This document shows positions 22,611-25,125 of a stretch of 25,125 nucleotides of DNA, piece by piece. Made by a program: the position numbers and the translations under genes. Source of the stretch: a bacterium (GTDB lineage: Bacteria > JAHJDO01); the NCBI GenBank assembly GCA_030611945.1, contig JAUWOV010000015.1, positions 1 to 25,125 of the forward strand. Direction: 5' to 3'. Under the pieces are notes generated by a model that was not told the origin of the DNA, did not search any database, and saw nothing but the letters and a program-made list of their open reading frames with translations. Numbering within the stretch: position 1 is the first letter of the stretch; the number at the start of each line of letters is the position of its first letter.

Positions 22611-23855
22611 TTAAAGTTTATTGACATACAGTGGGAATTGATTACAGAGACTAGTCACCATTGATAAGGTCTGTTTAAGATTATCTATATCATTAATATT
22701 CGTAAGCACCTTTGTTATCATTTCTGCGATGAGTTTCATTGCAGGTTCTTTCATGCCTCTTGTAGTTACAGCAGGAGTTCCTATTCTTATGCCGCTTGTA
22801 ATAAATGGGCTTTGCTTATCAAATGGAATAGCATTTTTGTTTACTGTTATTCCGGCAACATCCAATGCCTTCTCTGCATCCTTGCCTGAGATCCCCTTAT
22901 TAGTTAAATCCAGTAGTATAAGATGGGTATCTGTTCCACCGGAAACAAGCCGAAAGTCTCTTTTATTCAGTTCTGAGGCAAGTGCCTTAGCATTTTTTAT
23001 AATCTGTTTCTGATAATCATTAAATCCTTTTGCCATAGCTTCCTTGAATGCAACAGCTTTAGCAGCTATAACATGCATCAGTGGTCCTCCCTGAATACCG
23101 GGAAAAATCATTTTATCTATCTGTTTTGCATATTTTTCCCTGCAAAGAATCATACCCCCGCGTGGTCCTCTTAATGTTTTATGTGTAGTGGTAGTAACAA
23201 AATCAGCGTATGGAATAGGGCTTGGATAAATTTTTGCTGCAACAAGTCCTGCGAAATGAGCCATATCTACCATAAGGTATGCATTTACTTTATCTGCAAT
23301 CTTTCTAAATGCTTGGAAATCTATTATCCGCGAATAAGCGCTGCCACCAGCAATAATCAGTTTGGGTTTTTGTTTCAGGGCTAGTTGTTCTATCTCATTG
23401 TAGTCTATTATTTCTGTTTTTCTGTCTACGCCATACTGAACAATATTGAAATATTTGCCTGAAAAGTTTACTTGACTGCCGTGTGTTAAATGTCCGCCAT
23501 GACTTAGGTTCATACCAAGGATTGTATCTCCCACATCCAACATGGAAAAATAAACCGCCATATTTGCCTGTGAACCGGAATGCGGCTGCACATTTGCATG
23601 GTCAGCTCCAAAAATCTCTTTTGCTCTATTTATAGCCAGGTCTTCAACAACATCAACAAATTCGCATCCACCATAGTATCTTTTGCGAGGATAACCTTCT
23701 GCGTATTTATTGGTCATTACTGAGCTCTGAGCCTCAAGCACAGCATCGCTTACGAAATTCTCTGACGCAATAAGCTCAAGGTTTGAAGATTGTCTTTTTG
23801 TTTCGTTATAGATTGCTTTTGCTACTTCCGGATCAGTTGTTTTTAAATTACTCAT
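22611..23855 (-). CDS. glyA: serine hydroxymethyltransferase
   Basis: A 414-residue PLP enzyme interconverting serine and glycine with tetrahydrofolate, giving one-carbon units in the cytoplasm. [11 protein letters not shown] near residue 26 and [16 protein letters not shown] near 53 are family signatures. [12 protein letters not shown] near 196 and the PLP-lysine motif [14 protein letters not shown] near 222 are intact. The start is one base beyond the rpiB stop region, so the two are cotranscribed. The cluster phosphatase-rpiB-glyA resembles the ywlE-ywlF-ywlG-glyA region of Bacillus. Confidence 0.97.
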   Translation of the reverse strand: MSNLKTTDPEVAKAIYNETKRQSSNLELIASENFVSDAVLEAQSSVMTNKYAEGYPRKRYYGGCEFVDVVEDLAINRAKEIFGADHANVQPHSGSQANMAVYFSMLDVGDTILGMNLSHGGHLTHGSQVNFSGKYFNIVQYGVDRKTEIIDYNEIEQLALKQKPKLIIAGGSAYSRIIDFQAFRKIADKVNAYLMVDMAHFAGLVAAKIYPSPIPYADFVTTTTHKTLRGPRGGMILCREKYAKQIDKMIFPGIQGGPLMHVIAAKAVAFKEAMAKGFNDYQKQIIKNAKALASELNKRDFRLVSGGTDTHLILLDLTNKGISGKDAEKALDVAGITVNKNAIPFDKQSPFITSGIRIGTPAVTTRGMKEPAMKLIAEMITKVLTNINDIDNLKQTLSMVTSLCNQFPLYVNKL

Positions 23856-23856
23856 A

Positions 23857-24333
23857 TTACTTTTTTAAAGTCCTCATGTATTTGCTTTCAATTTCTTTGA
23901 TTTTTTTTATTCTCTGCTTATGACGAGGCGCATTACTGAATTTCGTCCGGAGCCATACTTTAACTATTTCTTTTGCTAAATTTTCTTTAACCACTCGTCC
24001 GCCAATTGTTAAAATATTTGCATCATTATGTTCCATGCTCATCTTTGCTGTGAATACATCATTGCACAAAGCTGCTCTAATACCAGGAAACTTGTTGGCT
24101 GACATACACATACCCAAACCAGTTCCGCATATCAATATACCCTTTTTATATTTACCCGCTCTCACCGCTTCAGCCAGCGCTAATGCAAAATCCGGATAGT
24201 CAACGGCTTTTTCAGATGATGTGCCAAAATCAGTATATTTATAGCCTAAGTCTTTTAAAAATGACTTAAGAGTTTCTTTTAAATGCCATCCACCGTGATC
24301 AGCAGCTATTGCGACCTTATCTTTGTTATCCAT
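23857..24333 (-). CDS. rpiB: ribose 5-phosphate isomerase B
   Basis: A 158-residue protein of the RpiB/LacAB family, interconverting ribose 5-phosphate and ribulose 5-phosphate. It opens [15 protein letters not shown]. It has [16 protein letters not shown] near residue 36, the catalytic-cysteine segment [14 protein letters not shown] near 68, and [15 protein letters not shown] near 98. I choose the ATG at 24333, with AGGA upstream, over a TTG at 24336. It overlaps the phosphatase gene by 8 bp and precedes glyA by one base. Full length. Confidence 0.95.
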   Translation of the reverse strand: MDNKDKVAIAADHGGWHLKETLKSFLKDLGYKYTDFGTSSEKAVDYPDFALALAEAVRAGKYKKGILICGTGLGMCMSANKFPGIRAALCNDVFTAKMSMEHNDANILTIGGRVVKENLAKEIVKVWLRTKFSNAPRHKQRIKKIKEIESKYMRTLKK

Positions 24334-24850
24334 CAATTTTTCCTATAACCTTTATTAAACATTTCTCTATTTCTTCAAGACAATATTTATATGCATCATA
24401 AGATAATCCGATAGGATCTGCTATATCCTGATTCTTATCCTTGATTTCTGCAAACTCTTTAAGCAGAAGGACATTGTCCCTTTCTTTTTTGGCAATATGC
24501 GATACTTCATCTTTGTGTTTTTGAGTCATTACCAGAACAAGGTCAGCTTTATTTACTGTTTCCTCGGTTAGTCTGTTTGACCTGTATGAAGATACATCTA
24601 TGCCTTGCTCAGTCATAATCTTCTGTGTCATGTGAACCGGAGGGAATCCTTCATATGTATGAGTTCCAGCAGAGATAATTTTATACTTACTGGATTCCTT
24701 AATTCCTTTTTCAGAAAGCATCTTTTTAAGTAATCCCTCAGCCATAATACTGCGACAGCTGTTCCCAGTACAAACAAAAAGGATAATTTTTTGCGTATTT
24801 TTTCTTTGTGCCTGTGTGCCTTTGTCACTTTGTGCCTTCTCTTTATCCAT
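24326..24850 (-). CDS. low-molecular-weight protein phosphatase (YwlE/Wzb-like)
   Basis: A 174-residue phosphatase. The C-x5-R loop is FVCTGNSCRS (Cys27 nucleophile, Arg33) and the late acid motif is ADPIGL near residue 148. Low-molecular-weight phosphatases act on phosphotyrosine or, in YwlE, on phosphoarginine. The residue after CTGN is Ser here: YwlE has Thr and tyrosine phosphatases have Ile or Leu, so the substrate is open. The neighbouring rpiB and glyA match the YwlE context. The first 20 residues (MDKEKAQSDKGTQAQRKN) are an extension encoded by a repeat tract. No other start codon lies between this ATG and the core. Confidence 0.87.
   Translation of the reverse strand: MDKEKAQSDKGTQAQRKNTQKIILFVCTGNSCRSIMAEGLLKKMLSEKGIKESSKYKIISAGTHTYEGFPPVHMTQKIMTEQGIDVSSYRSNRLTEETVNKADLVLVMTQKHKDEVSHIAKKERDNVLLLKEFAEIKDKNQDIADPIGLSYDAYKYCLEEIEKCLIKVIGKIDG
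24804..24836 (-). repeat. GGCACAAAG-like repeat tract at the phosphatase N-terminus
   Basis: On the coding strand, GGCACAAAG-type units recur (GGCACAAAGTGACAAAG, GGCACACAG, GGCACAAAG) within 33 bp. They encode AQSDKGTQAQR ahead of the conserved phosphatase core. Such tracts are familiar as repetitive DNA in genomes of uncultivated bacteria (recollection). Confidence 0.7.
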
Positions 24851-24898
24851 GTGCCAAATCTTAGCATGAGATATAGAGTTAAGTCAAGAAATCCATCT

Positions 24899-25125
24899 TT
24901 ATTGCTCTTCAAAGGAGAGTATATATTTTTTTGAGGGAACGGTCAACACATCATTACCCCCCTGGGCAGAAAAAGACTGATCTAATCTAATCGCAGTATC
25001 AAGGTCAATAGGAGGAATCATAAGCAAGCGCTTGTCCAGATTCGGCACCTTATCTTTAGCTAATTGCCAAGGCGTTTTGTTCTCTTTGTAAGTATTGGGT
25101 CTATGGAGATTAAAGAATAGCTGGT
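24899..25125 (-). CDS. C-terminal fragment of an integrase-type transposase (partial)
   Basis: An open frame enters from the window edge and ends at a TAA (24899-24901). It reads LFFNLHRPNTYKENKTPWQLAKDK, then KRLLMIPPIDLDTAIRL, ending KKYILSFEEQ. The pattern (F/Y)FNLHRPN-Y---KTP-QL is the usual end of DDE integrase-core transposases, just after the catalytic Glu. Only about 75 residues are visible, so it cannot be told whether the gene is whole or a fragment, and no inverted repeat end was identified. The phosphatase operon starts 48 bp beyond its stop. Confidence 0.7.
   Translation of the reverse strand, partial: QLFFNLHRPNTYKENKTPWQLAKDKVPNLDKRLLMIPPIDLDTAIRLDQSFSAQGGNDVLTVPSKKYILSFEEQ
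24918..24946 (-). promoter_or_regulatory. promoter of the phosphatase-rpiB-glyA operon, inside the transposase 3' end
   Basis: On the minus strand TTGACC (24941-24946), a 17-bp spacer and TATACT (24918-24923) form a good sigma70-type promoter. It overlaps the last codons of the transposase frame and points at the phosphatase gene. A second weaker pair (TTGACT 24882-24887, TAAGAT 24858-24863, 18-bp spacer) would give an almost leaderless mRNA and is less likely. Confidence 0.6.

Noticed and set aside
24628-24912. 94-aa frame overlapping the phosphatase N-terminus
   Set aside because: It is a shadow frame through the repeat tract and phosphatase gene with a basic, repeat-derived sequence and no recognisable domain.

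Overview
The window is a compact, AT-rich bacterial chromosome segment. It encodes an MEP (non-mevalonate) isoprenoid pathway, an RseP-type intramembrane protease, a flippase-linked surface-glycan locus, ribosomal protein L27 and a type-A RNase P RNA, so it is bacterial and probably from a two-membraned lineage. The tRNAs do not encode a full CCA end. Several core proteins carry peptides encoded by repeat DNA: a heptamer array in ispG, a palindrome in a cation antiporter and a GGCACAAAG-like tract at the start of a phosphatase. From memory, such tracts are common in genomes of uncultivated phyla such as Omnitrophota and its relatives. That placement is an inference only.

Left part (1-2104, minus strand). 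The start of an unidentified gene lies at the edge, followed by two palindromic repeat elements. Then come ilvD (Ile/Val biosynthesis) and, directly upstream of it, tRNA-Asp(GTC) and tRNA-Val(TAC) with a plausible promoter. ilvD begins 28 nt after a tRNA 3' end, so it is probably expressed from a tRNA-mRNA transcript.

Glycan locus (2124-13210, minus strand). A GbsR/MarR-type regulator heads a run of about 11 kb: GT4 glycosyltransferase, methyltransferase, flippase, FkbM methyltransferase, a 40-aa ORF, two class I methyltransferases, a GT2, a GT4-methyltransferase fusion and an AsnB-type amidotransferase. There are five methyltransferase domains, so the product is probably a heavily methylated surface polysaccharide. 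No polymerase or initiating transferase is present, so the locus is incomplete here. A 63-bp duplicated glycosyltransferase tail flanks one methyltransferase gene and records a rearrangement. The regulator has a TTGACA-17-TATTCT promoter followed immediately by a perfect 8+2+8 palindrome, which suggests autoregulation of the locus.

Plus-strand part (13304-18678). The divergent manC (GDP-mannose supply) is followed by a Ca2+/cation antiporter and apt. Next is a promoter-operator-leader region with two hairpins, the second a strong terminator, in front of a NYN-domain putative RNase with an inserted zinc ribbon. tRNA-Arg(CCT) and tRNA-Val(CAC) follow, then a 59-aa zinc protein, a FlgZ/CdsZ-like coiled-coil zinc-ribbon protein, RNase HI and rnpB. 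The 5' strand of the RNase P P1 helix overlaps the last codons of the RNase HI gene.

Right part (18725-25125, minus strand). rpmA-dxr-rseP-ispG is a tightly overlapping operon with a near-consensus promoter, linking L27 to two MEP-pathway enzymes. Upstream is a phosphatase-rpiB-glyA operon whose best promoter lies inside the 3' end of a transposase/integrase fragment at the window edge.
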